DNA from: Anastrepha obliqua
Lineage: Eukaryota; Arthropoda; Insecta; Diptera; Tephritidae
Direction: 5' to 3'
Assembly: GCF_027943255.1 (NCBI RefSeq)
Contig: NC_072894.1
Coordinates: forward strand, 77,539,601 to 77,603,600
DNA: 64,000 bases
In this document: piece by piece, positions 25,201 to 37,200 of the stretch
How the letters are laid out: every line of letters starts with the position of its first letter
Position numbering within the stretch: position 1 is the first letter of the stretch
The notes under the pieces: generated by a model
The model's input: the letters and a program-made list of their open reading frames with translations, nothing else
Databases searched by the model: none
What the model was told of the DNA's origin: nothing
Translations under genes and position numbers: made by a program

Positions 25201-28200
25201 AGTGCCGCACAATTTTCCAAACAATTATTAGCTGTTGGAAATGGAAAAGTCCCAGTTGATGCGACAGCTGGATTAATTACTTTTACAAACGACTTTTGCC
25301 GATTTGTAGACTCTCAATTAGCTCTTATTGAAAATGTTTTCCCAAACATTAATGAGAATTATCAGAATTATGCTTGGTTAAGTTAACGAGCAATTCTCGT
25401 CGCAAAGAATATTGATATACACGCACTGAATTTCACCATTCAATCAAAAATCGATGGCGATTTGGGGACATACAAATCCGTTGATTCCATAACAAATCCC
25501 AATGATGTAGTAAATTATCCAACGGAGTTTTTGAACTCTCTGGAGATACCAGGATTTCACCACATAGCTTGCAACTCAAAGTTGGTTCAGTTATTATGAT
25601 ATTGCGTAATTTGAATCCACCGCGACTTTGCAACGGTACTCGATTTGCGATGAAAAGACTTACTATATGTCGAATTTGATTGAGGCAACCATTATTAACG
25701 GAAAGTGCGCAGGTGAAAATGTATGTATTCCTCGAATACGAATGATTCCGCCTGATCTTTCGGTTGACTTCAAACGAGCCTTGCGTGCGCAATGACAATT
25801 AACAAGTCGCAAAACCAATCGCTTAGTGTTTGCGGGATAAATTTAGAAAATCATTGTTTTTCACATAAGCAGCTATACGTTGCGTATTCACGAGTTGGGA
25901 AACCAAAAGACCTTTAGGCCGAAGTGCAAACCTTAAACTATTCTATTATATTCTAACCACTATTAATTCGCATCCCCACGTTTTCTTTTGAAATATACTC
26001 CTTTGCAAATTTTTAAACATACCACTATTGTTTTTTTTATAAATACAAGGTGAAGTCCCAAGTAAACAAAACTGACGTCATAAAAATGTTTTTGATGGCG
26101 CTATCTTTTTAATGGGTTAGCGCGTTGGAACTTACATCCCTAGTTGACTTCCAGTGAAAGCTTGGTGACATTCGGTTCAGTGGAACCGAAGTTATTGTGA
26201 AATTCGTTGAAATTCATGGAATCGGAGTTGAGTATTTCCAAAGCATCGATTTATCGCATTTTAACTTATCATTTTGGTTTAAGTAAGGTCTGTCCACGTT
26301 TCATTCCGCATAAGTTAACTGAGGACCAAAAATTGCTCAGAATCCAACATTCGAAAGACCTCATTAAAGGCGAGAAAAGACGAGAACTTCATTTACAACA
26401 TGTCACAGGTGATGAAAAGTGGCGTTTCTAACATGAACCTGAATCAAAGTGCCAACGTGCCGAATGGAAGACCACAGACGAGCCACCACCCAAAAGTCGC
26501 GTTTGGGGAAGTCAAAAATCAAGTCGATGATCATTTGTTTTTGCGATTCAAAGGGAATTGTCCACAAGCAGTTCAGTACGGGCCAAACCGTCAATGCAAT
26601 TTTCTTTCTGGGCGTTTTGAACCGTTGGTTGCATCGCATTCGTCGAATTCGCTCTGAATACCGCGAAGGAGGAAGCTGGCGTTTATTGCATGATAATGCA
26701 CCATCTCATCGATCCACTCTTGTGACTGATTTTTTGAACAGAAATCGCATTTTAACCATCAATCACTCCACGTATTTGCCTGATATGGCTCGCTGTGACT
26801 TCTACCTGTTCGGAAAATTGCATTTGACCATGACAGGAAAACGTTTTGCCAGGCCATCCAAAAAGCTTGTACCGACACTCTGAAGGACATTCCGGTCAAT
26901 GACCTGAACCACTCTTTCGAAAAGCTTTTAGATCGCGCAAAACAATGTATCGAGGCCAGAGGGAACTTTTTTGAATAAATAAACTCGAACTTCAACTTTT
27001 TAACCAGAGTTTTTCTAGGTATGCAGTTTTATATCCCATTGGTGGTGCTAGGCTTTTTCTTTCATATAAAGAAAACGAGCAATTACTTTGTATGGAAGAA
27101 AAAACGGGTAGTCACTTGAAACTTGCACTTTCTTCAACTAAAATTCAATCAGCTATAAAACTGCATATCCAGAAAAATTCTAAGAGTTCCGATTAAAAAG
27201 TTGAAAGTTTTGATGAAATTCTGAAAAATTTTGTACAAAATTTGAAACTTTGTGTTATATGGAATTTGAAAAAAAATCTGATTAGACTGGTACGTAAATT
27301 GTTGATTTGTTTATATCGCTTAATGATCGGTGTTCTTGTGTTATCCAATTTCTGCGTAGAGCAAATTAACGTGCAAATTTTCCTGCCCATACGATAAGTT
27401 GATCACTTCGTTACGCGGAGGAACGTGCCCACATAAGAGAGGAAAAGTTCCAAAAATAGTTTTTTATTTGAAATAACCTTAAAACGCGTAGCTCAAACTT
27501 TTTCGTAAAAATTATACAAATATTTTCTGTATTACAGACATCCCTACCCACCCATTAATGTCGACTACAGGTATCGTTTTCATGCTCCTCAACATGAAAC
27601 GTATGAAATATCAGGTGTTAATTTTACAACCGAAAAATTAGAGAATTTCAATTGGAACTATATGGATCATTATATTTGTACGCGTGGCGATAGAGATTAT
27701 TCATTGATGGAGGTAAAAAAATTATCATTATGTTTGTTCATAATAAAATTTAACAAAAATGTGGACCTCATTGTTTTGCAGAGTCTAAAATATTGGCGTT
27801 ATCGAATGTATTTGATGCCCACCGATAATTTGGCGATGAAAAAAATCATAGAATATGGTAGTCAACGTTGTGATATTTATACAGATTTAGCAGTGGACAA
27901 TACAAAGAAACAAGTGGAAGATTTTATGCGCCTAATGGAAGTGCATATAAACAAAGTGAAACGCCAGCGAGTACATGTAAGAAAGTATCGGGGATATTAA
28001 TGATTTGCTTTAACTTTCCTGTCTTTTCTTGATACTGACATAAATAACTCTTCTCCAAAAAATTTACATTTTTAATATAATTAATTTCTCAAAAGCGGCT
28101 ACTAATTATTGAGTACAATAATCTATATATGTATACATTTCACAAATGAATATTTTATTTTTATACATTTTAGTTTTTCTTTATTTCTTTTTATCCCGTA

Positions 28201-31200
28201 ATTGCTAATACACTTTTTTTATTTTTATCTGCATTTTGTTTTTAATACTTTCCATATTATTACTGTATTATAATTAAATTTTAAATATGCCAAAATTATC
28301 GTTTATGGATAATGAAAGATATGAAAGATATTTAAACTTGCGTACATATACAGGGTGTTTTGTTACCGATTGCAAATACCATTCTGTGCTTAATTTAATG
28401 ACAAAGGAGGAGGAGTTGGGGTGCGATTTGCACGCTCCATGGATGACAGCCATTTTTATTTTTATCTTGCTTCACTACGAAGGCCTGTCTAAAAATAATT
28501 AACGTGTTCTACAATATAACGCGATTTAAAGTAAAATAAAATGAAAACAGTTGCAGGTTAACACTTTCGTTCTTTTAATAAATAATGTCACTGGCATTTT
28601 TTTTTTGGTTCTATAATTTGTTTACTGTTTTACTGAATTTGTCTCAGAGACCTCCCACCCGGACATCGGCATCACGCTGACTGTTGTTAAAGGGAATTTA
28701 CACAACTTATTTCTCAGGAAAACGCAGAAGAGATAGAGCTCTTTTTCTTCATGTGCCATTTCGAAAACCCTTAGGCCCCAGTACAATAGACGCAGGACTC
28801 AGAAAGTACTGGGGACTCCTCGCCTTTCAATTTCCAAACTCGTAACTGTGTTTACCGGTCAAAAGAAAAAACCAGGCGGAAAAGCTAGGTTTACCATTTA
28901 ACTCCGAGACTGTTGAACACTTTCTCTGTAAGTGCCCAGGTTTGGGCAACCAGACGATTAAGGTCACTGGGTGCTCCTTTCTTCGACAATCTGGAGCTGT
29001 GCTCCAACCTAGATCTTATCAACCCTCCCTGCTACATCAACAGCTCTAGCGGGCTGTAGATATCTGCCTGTTGAAGGTCTCATAATGGTATCAAAACGGC
29101 GCTTTAATTCTACTTGGGGAGTGCCAGAGTGGTACTTCAACCATTTCACCGACGTACCTAATTTGTTTTTGCTCTGTTCGCTCGTTTTAAATGTCTGATA
29201 TTAGCTTTCAATTGAAACTATTTTCGTAAGCATTGATACAAAAATAAAGCCTTTTTTATATATTAGATATTTTCGTAGCGAGACAAGATAAAAATAAAAA
29301 TGGTTGCCATTCCTAAGGCTTTCGAGCTCAAGTCCAACTTTTAGGTTTCTTTCGTCATGAAATTAATCACATAATGTAACTTTAAAGTGTTTTTAGGCGG
29401 TAACAAAATACCTTGAAAATATAATATATTATATTATATGTATAAATATGTATAAGAAATGTAAGTTTACAATTTGCTGATATGTTTTGATTGGTAATGA
29501 AAAAACTTTAAAATATTGTCTGCTTGAAAAAGAGTTTTTGCGCCATTTATCTGTAAGAAATAGTATTTTTTAAACTATTTATTTTTTTGTTGGTGTTATG
29601 GTAGCAATATTACTAAACCACTCCTGACAAGGGCAGACTGTTTGGCGTAATAGTAAGTTCATCTAATGGTAGCCCGATTCAATGTGCTATTTTCGTAGAA
29701 TTTTAATCATAAAAAAGGATTCGAAGAGAGATTAGTTGGGCATTTACGATGTTCAGAGCCCTGCGTTTATTTTCGATATCAGGTATATTCAAAACAATTA
29801 TCGTTTTAGCAAACTCAGGATACTTTTTAATAAACGCTTTAAATAATCACCAAACTCGGAATAAAAATGTTTGACTTTGACATTTTCGAACCCAAGCTTC
29901 TGACATACAAACAAACATTTTAGTATTCCAAAAACAATTTTTGGATTTAAAAAAATACATATGTATATACTCATATGTACATATAATTTGTTGGATGTTT
30001 GGCCGGGTCCTCCAGTTTGTGATGTGCTTCTTGATGTTGTTCTGTAAATGGAGTGACCTAAATAATATGTAATTATGTGGCAAGAAGAAGAATTGTGTGG
30101 CACATACATACATAAAATCGTTAAGGATTTTGTACAAACTTTGTAAGACTCTTTTTCATGGCAGACATTTATTTTAATTTCTCTCATGATTTTCCATTTA
30201 TGATAAATTATACTACTGTTTTTTACATACATATGTATGTATGTATATATACTTATCTTATGTATGCTTATGTATATTGTATTTTCCGACTTTACTATAT
30301 CGTTTAAAAATTTATTGACTACTTCAAGTGAACTCAATTTCTGATATTTTCCAAATTGTTGTTGCTTTCGGCTTATGTATCGAGTTGGAATCATTTACAG
30401 GATAGCCCCACTGCACAAAGTCATTTAACACGACGGCGTCACAGTACCAGCATTATTTCCAGAACTCAACCCAATCAGGTTCTTTACTTAAATTTTTACA
30501 TTCTGCGTTACATACATACAAACATTCATGCATACATTTCTTCCTTATTATAATTATGTAAAAGTACAAATAACTGTACTTTCAATTTGTTTTCGACCGT
30601 TATACCTATCAATTAGTAGCTTAACGAATAATTTTAATTTTTTATGTACTTTCACAGTTTTTAATGACATAATAACGAGTTTTATTTGACCAGTAAAAAT
30701 GTTATATTTTGGTTTCTTTACTTTGTACACTTGTATAGAACCACAGTTTTTGCCATTAAAGCGTAAACCCAGTAACATTTAACAACCAAAAAAACATAGA
30801 ATTAAAGTTAAAATAGTTAACTCTAAAGTTCATTGCAAAATAATAAAAAATTAAATAGAATAAATATTTACATGTCATTACATTATTAAATTATGTATGC
30901 AATTTTTTCTAACGAACTCTTTGAACCTGAAGGGACTGATGAATTCGCCTTTTCGTGAACGTGTTGGCAGCAATCGTCTACCGGAAAAACGACCAAGGTT
31001 CTTATTCTGTCATTTAATACATACCTATGTTGTTAGTGGTTATTACATATACACATGCATCAGTGTTGAGGCAGCACTTAACGCGTTATCAATATCACTA
31101 GTTTGATTCGAATGCTTTATCACTTCTGAGGTGTTTGCTTACATACACACTTATACGCATATTGTAAATACTCGTATGCACTTAATGCGCTGTTATTATC

Positions 31201-34200
31201 GCTACTCTATCAACATTTGCATATGTATGATTGTCTTTGAATTTTTCACCACAATGTTCTGAGTACATTTTTTTGTTTGGTTTTTTGATTAATTTCTCTT
31301 ATTAGATACTTTTATTAATTAATAATAATAATTTATAGATACATATTTCTATAGCCGCTCAGGTTTCTGTTATTTCTATAACTACAGTTCTTTTGGTAAT
31401 ACATATTTACATAAATATTTTCAATTTAATATGATTTAATTTGATTTCTACATTTTAATTTGGTTCTCGGTTTTCAGCATGTTACATCTAGATTTAATGA
31501 AAAGCATCATCCAATATTAATGTCAACACAGCAAAGGTTGGTCAAAGCGAAACGTTTTAGTTTTGTCCGATTTGTTCTTGCATTCCATAGCACATCAACT
31601 AATAATTCGTATTTGTAGTAGTAGTGGTTATTGTAAAACAAACTTTTTTATTTGCCGGCAAATGGAGTTGTAATGATTTGTATGAAAATAAAATTTGATT
31701 GAACCGCCTATATTAAACAGGGTGCTCCCAAAAAAACTAACGATTTGTAGTTGGTGAGTTTAAATGCGAGTTGTTGTTGTAGTGGCATAAAACACTAAAA
31801 GTACGCTTTTAGAGAACGCAGCTGGAGTGTTAGTATTAGTACTAGTACCGCAGTTCGAGTATTCTGTTGTACGCTAATTTGCTGCAAGTTCCATAACCAA
31901 AAGTATGAGTATGCAGAAATGAGAAAGATAAGAAATAATAAGGAATTCATGGCGATATCATTTAACATTAACTGTGAATTAACTTTTAACTTAGGGGGGC
32001 ATAGTCATTTGATATATGCACATATTTGAAACCGTTTGTTGCGAATGGTTTTCCTTTTTGGGTTATGACGTTGTTCCAGCAAACGAGCGATATATATTAT
32101 GTACATATATTCATATAAAATGCCGTTTATGTACGTTCCCTCGAAAACCTTAATTATCAAGTCCGACTAGTCGGCTACGCACTTTCACTTCTGTAGCATT
32201 CACCAAAAGTGAATCGAATTTTGGTTTAACCCTTATGGGGGCATCACCTTGCATAAATCATCTCAATAATCGTACGGTCTTGCCAGACTGTAGTATAAAA
32301 TGTGACGAAATAACGGTAAAAGCTAACAGTTTAATATCACAATAATTATCTACTGATTGAAACAAAAAAAAAAATTTAGAAAGCAAAAAAAAAAAAAAAT
32401 TGTAGACAAATATATGAAAAATATACTGAAGACTGACTAGACCTCAAATGGGTGTTTTTTATTGAACATTTTCGTTTTTTTTTTCAATTGGCGGTCTATC
32501 CAGGTGAAGCAATCCTGAAATAAATACCAGTTCGATCTGACAACTATAGTAGTTGCCTTCGAAAAAGATGATTTATGTCTAATAGTTCTACACAGAACTG
32601 GGCGTCCTCAGGAGTGTTAATGCTGTTACTACAACAATGAGCTCATTTTATTAATTGTGTTAATTACAAAAACGAATGTCTAATAAACGAATATTTCTTA
32701 GCGCAGTATAAATGATTTGACTAGTAGTGAAATCTTTGGTTTTTCCAACAGCCTGTTTGGTATTTGTATTTTTTTATTTAAGCTTGAGTTTCTAAATAAT
32801 TCTCAATTTTTTTTATGCCAGCTTTGTTTCGAAACCGGTGATGAAAGTCGATCGTGGTCGCATATCACCGGCAGCGGATGCGGCTGCAATCGCATTAAAT
32901 ACGGATTTAAGCAACAGGGATGATCATGATGATGGGTGAGTACAGTTATCATATGTAAGTATGTATATGTATACAATAGTATTTGAGTAACTTTGTGGCA
33001 ACTTTTTAAAAATATACTATAATATAGTGTTATTTTGCAGAGAAATAACTGTTATAAGAAATATCTATATTGTAGAATAAAATTTGGTTGCTTGAATTAG
33101 TAGTTAGTTATTATTTTTTAGTTATTTATAAATAATTTCTAGTTATTTTCAATGAGGAATAAAAAAAAATATTATATAATTTATAACTTATAACTTTTAT
33201 TTTTTATTTTTTAAATATTTTTACGTCGCCCTAGTAAGAGTTATTTATTCTCGTGCAAACCTTTGTTCTCCTAGAAGAACAATATGGTACTGTTATCATG
33301 CCTTTTGTCTTCTATCGACTGCATTTACGCTCGTTCTAGAAGCTCTGTTTCGAAAGCACTTGCCTAGTTTGCAAACAAGTATCTTAAACCTGCGTCTCTT
33401 ACATTGCATGTAAGGCGAATGCAAACATGTTGGTATTATTAGAGCAGCTGAATTTTTTTTTTTGTTCTTGCTCTCTTTCGATTTGGTGGTTTGACATTCA
33501 AACGCAAAACTGTAAAAACGTGCATGTAAATTTGCCAAAATACATGTAAAGTTTGGTTTTGTATAACGGCTACCACCTTGCAGGATTTCGTCTAGATTGC
33601 ATGAAAGCGCGTGAATTTATGTCTTGAACAATCCACATATTTTCGATACCGTTTTTCTAGACGAAATTGACCACACTAAAAGGCACAATTAACAAAAAAA
33701 AAAAAATTTAGTAAGTGAATGATAGATTCTGATTTTAAATAATAATAATAATAAACAACTCCATTAAAGTGTGGCGAGGTATGGCACCATTATATTCTCA
33801 ATGTTTCCCAAAGTGAATATATCAAGGCATAATCTATGTAACAGTTCGTGAATTTTACTTTTTTAGCTATTTCTGACGTTTTTGTATTTTATGGTACCTA
33901 AACGGCGATAAAATTAACATAGTCAAAATTATTATCCATTATGCGGTATTCTTCGTAGTTTTCTGACTGATATTTAATGCCTGACTAAAAATGCCGATCA
34001 CAATACAAATTTTGTGGCCGTCTGCTCTGCCTCGTCATTTTGGTCGAAGTGGTACTGAAAAATGTACCGAGTTTGCTATTTTTTACCTTTATTTCCCAAC
34101 TCAGTAGCACACAATTGGTTCCAGATTGTGAAATAACTCTTTTGAAAGCGTAATATTGCCTTTACATCGTCGTGTAGTTTGATCCTACAGTAGTATGACA

Positions 34201-37200
34201 TTTAACGGAAAAAGTTCAGATTTTTTTACTTTGCCTACTAAAATCATTTTGATTGAACAATTTTCATAACCGGTGACCAATGCACCTGAGAAGCAAATTT
34301 TTTTTTATCCTATTATTAATAACACAGGCCTGCGAAATTTAACTTTTTTCAGTTTCTAGAATGGCTGTACTTGTTTCTTGTAGTTTTTCATGCGCTGAAA
34401 ACGAATCTGACCTTCAAAATGCTCCATCACGTCAGGATTTTTGGTAAATGAAGCCTAAAAGGTCAAAAAATGGCCATTTTAGCCATTTTTGATAATTTTT
34501 TTTGGGATAGAAAATTTTTTTTTTCAATTTTCGACGAAAAGGTTGCATAGTACAACTCTTTAGCTTTAAAACCCATTTTTTTAAATTATTGTACGATTTT
34601 TAAAAAAAAAGTTATGACATTTTGAAATTAACCGTTTCAGTTACGTATACGTTGGGTATAACGTCTATTGGCGTAACTGAAACTGTTAATTTCAAAATGT
34701 CATAACTTTTTTTTAAAAAATCGTACAATGGGTTTTAAAGCTAAAGAGTTGTACTATGCAACCTTTTCGTCGAAAATTGAAAAAAAAATTTTTCTATCCC
34801 AAAAAAAATGATCAAAAATGGCTAAAATGGCCATTTTTTGACCTTTTAGGCTTCATTTACCAAAAATCCTGACGTGATGGAGCATTTTGAAGGTCAGACT
34901 CGTTTTCAGCGCATAAAAAACTACAAGAAACAAGTACAGCCATTCTAGAAACTCACCCTCGCATGACTGTGTAATGTTTTACTGCTCTATGTCTGTTTTG
35001 TTCTTATGCCTGTTTCAAGTATGAAAAAATTTCAAAAGGATCTAAAAGTTTCACATATCATTAAATGATTCATGACCGCATACATGCACTGTAATAAGAG
35101 GGATGTGTTGCTAAAGTGTTATATTTTGTTTATTTTTTTCTGTATTAATTTAAAAGTTTTGCAACGGAAATAAAATTACGACCGAATTCCAATTTGACGG
35201 AGATACTTGAGGCGATGAAACATCCTCTAACCGGAGTAGGCTTTTTCACTCTGACACCTAGTCTACCATCCAACACATTTGTTTCATACGAAGCTTTGCT
35301 TTGGCTGAAGTCACGCCTGGACAACAGCAGACATCCGTTGGACATATTGGAAACCATGCGAAAGTAATAAATTCCGTAAATGATTTTTAATCTAAAATTT
35401 TAAAAGCGTAAAAAACATTTCAGAGAGAAGATGATTTGCCACGCTTCGGGAGACTGGGATAAGCAAGTTATACCTGGATTTTACCTTTATTTTATAGCGC
35501 AGCAAGACAAAAGCGCAAAAGGTATAGTAGGAGTAACAATAGAGACTTATTTTTTGATATTATTTTAAGTAAAAAAATATTCAATTATTTAAAATAATGT
35601 ATTTTAATTTTGCAGAATATGTTAAACCGCTTCATGATCTCAGTGCTTTTGAGAACGAGTGGATGGAGATCGAACTACAGGGTTGTAATCATCTTTGGAC
35701 TGATGAAGCAAGACTGCCAAATATACCTACATTCTTGCGTGACATACCCCCGGCGCAATCTTGGACGGATTATAGTCAAAATCGTGAGTAGATAAACCTA
35801 TAAATAAATAAATAAAAATTATAAGAGACAGGTAAAAAAAAAAACAAAAAAATTGGGTATGGGGTATGTGCATACATTTATTTGTATTTTTTATATAATT
35901 ATAGGAAAAATTTACCGACATTCTCATTTGGAAATCAATGTCAATCAAAAGAGTGATCGTATGGAATGGGGTCATGTTAAATATCATACTGTTATGCAGC
36001 CCGGAAACGCTTTTGAATTCGTTGTTGAGTGGGTCACAGCGTCTGGACCGATTGTGTGGGATTTGGTAAGTGCTAATTGTGTAACCAAAATTCACAAATT
36101 TTTTACCTAAGGATGTGAGCAATTTTAATTTTATTTAGATATGGGGTTGGACACGTAAGGCGAATCATTGTAACTATGAATTGATATCAGTTCCTGCTGA
36201 TCCCATGGCAGAACCATTTACTGAGAAGTCTGATCCACTGCGTGGGCCCATTTTTATACCGTTGTCAGACAAATTTCTGACTGATAGGAATGTTATGTTT
36301 AGTGGTAAGTTTAAGTACTACGAAATTTCTACATACACATACAGGGTGACGCAGTTCACATTCTATTGGAATGTGTTCATATATTAGCAAATTGTATGCA
36401 TTTAAGGTACTTGACCACCTTGGAAAGCTAAAAAGTACAACATATTCAATAATTTTTTTTTCATGTTCTGTATAATATATTAAAATAAATTTTTTTTTTA
36501 ATTTTTATTTAGAGCTTATATAATACAAAAAAAATTGATTTATTAAAATTTCTTTTTTTAACATATATCCAGGAGGCGCCAAAGTCGAGGCCTGAAGAAA
36601 ATCATGTCTTGCGGCGGACAGTTAATCTTAGAAATGGTAATTCTAAAACAAAAGAGAGAAACAAAATTTTCAAAAGGAAGGTTCCTTGCGTGAGAATTTA
36701 CCACAAACTGACAAAAAAAAAAAATAATAAAAAAATGGCGGATGTTTGAAAAAAAGTTAAGAAAACACCCCTGTTTTTCACAATGTTATGCTTAAAAAGC
36801 AATACTTTATTAACATTTTTTTTGCAAAATGTGGTAAATTGGCATACAAAACATCTTAACAAATAAAACAAGGCCAAAATCATTAAAATCGGCTAAGCAG
36901 TTTCGGAGATAAAGTGTCCGCCATTCGAAAAAAAGTAATTTCTGGAAAAACGCGTTTAAAGTTAAAACTTGCTATTTTCTTTCCGCTGAGTCAGCAAGTA
37001 ATGAGTGCAGGATGCGCCTGCACATTTTCACTGATTTCACTTTGTTAGAATTCGAATTTAAAAAAACAGTTTCAGGTGATGATTTTTAAAAGTATAAGGA
37101 TTGAAAAAATGTAAAAAAAAAAATTTAATTTTTTGAAACTTATAAGGTGGTCAAGTACCTTAACATCGTGACTTTGGAGTTATTAGTTTTTGGCTGAAAT

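Noticed and set aside
28287..28502. 71-codon plus-strand frame in Iml1 intron 12
   Set aside because: No splice sites in the right phase, no family resemblance; an 'acagggtg' start inside it looks like a mariner-type end, but no partner was found.
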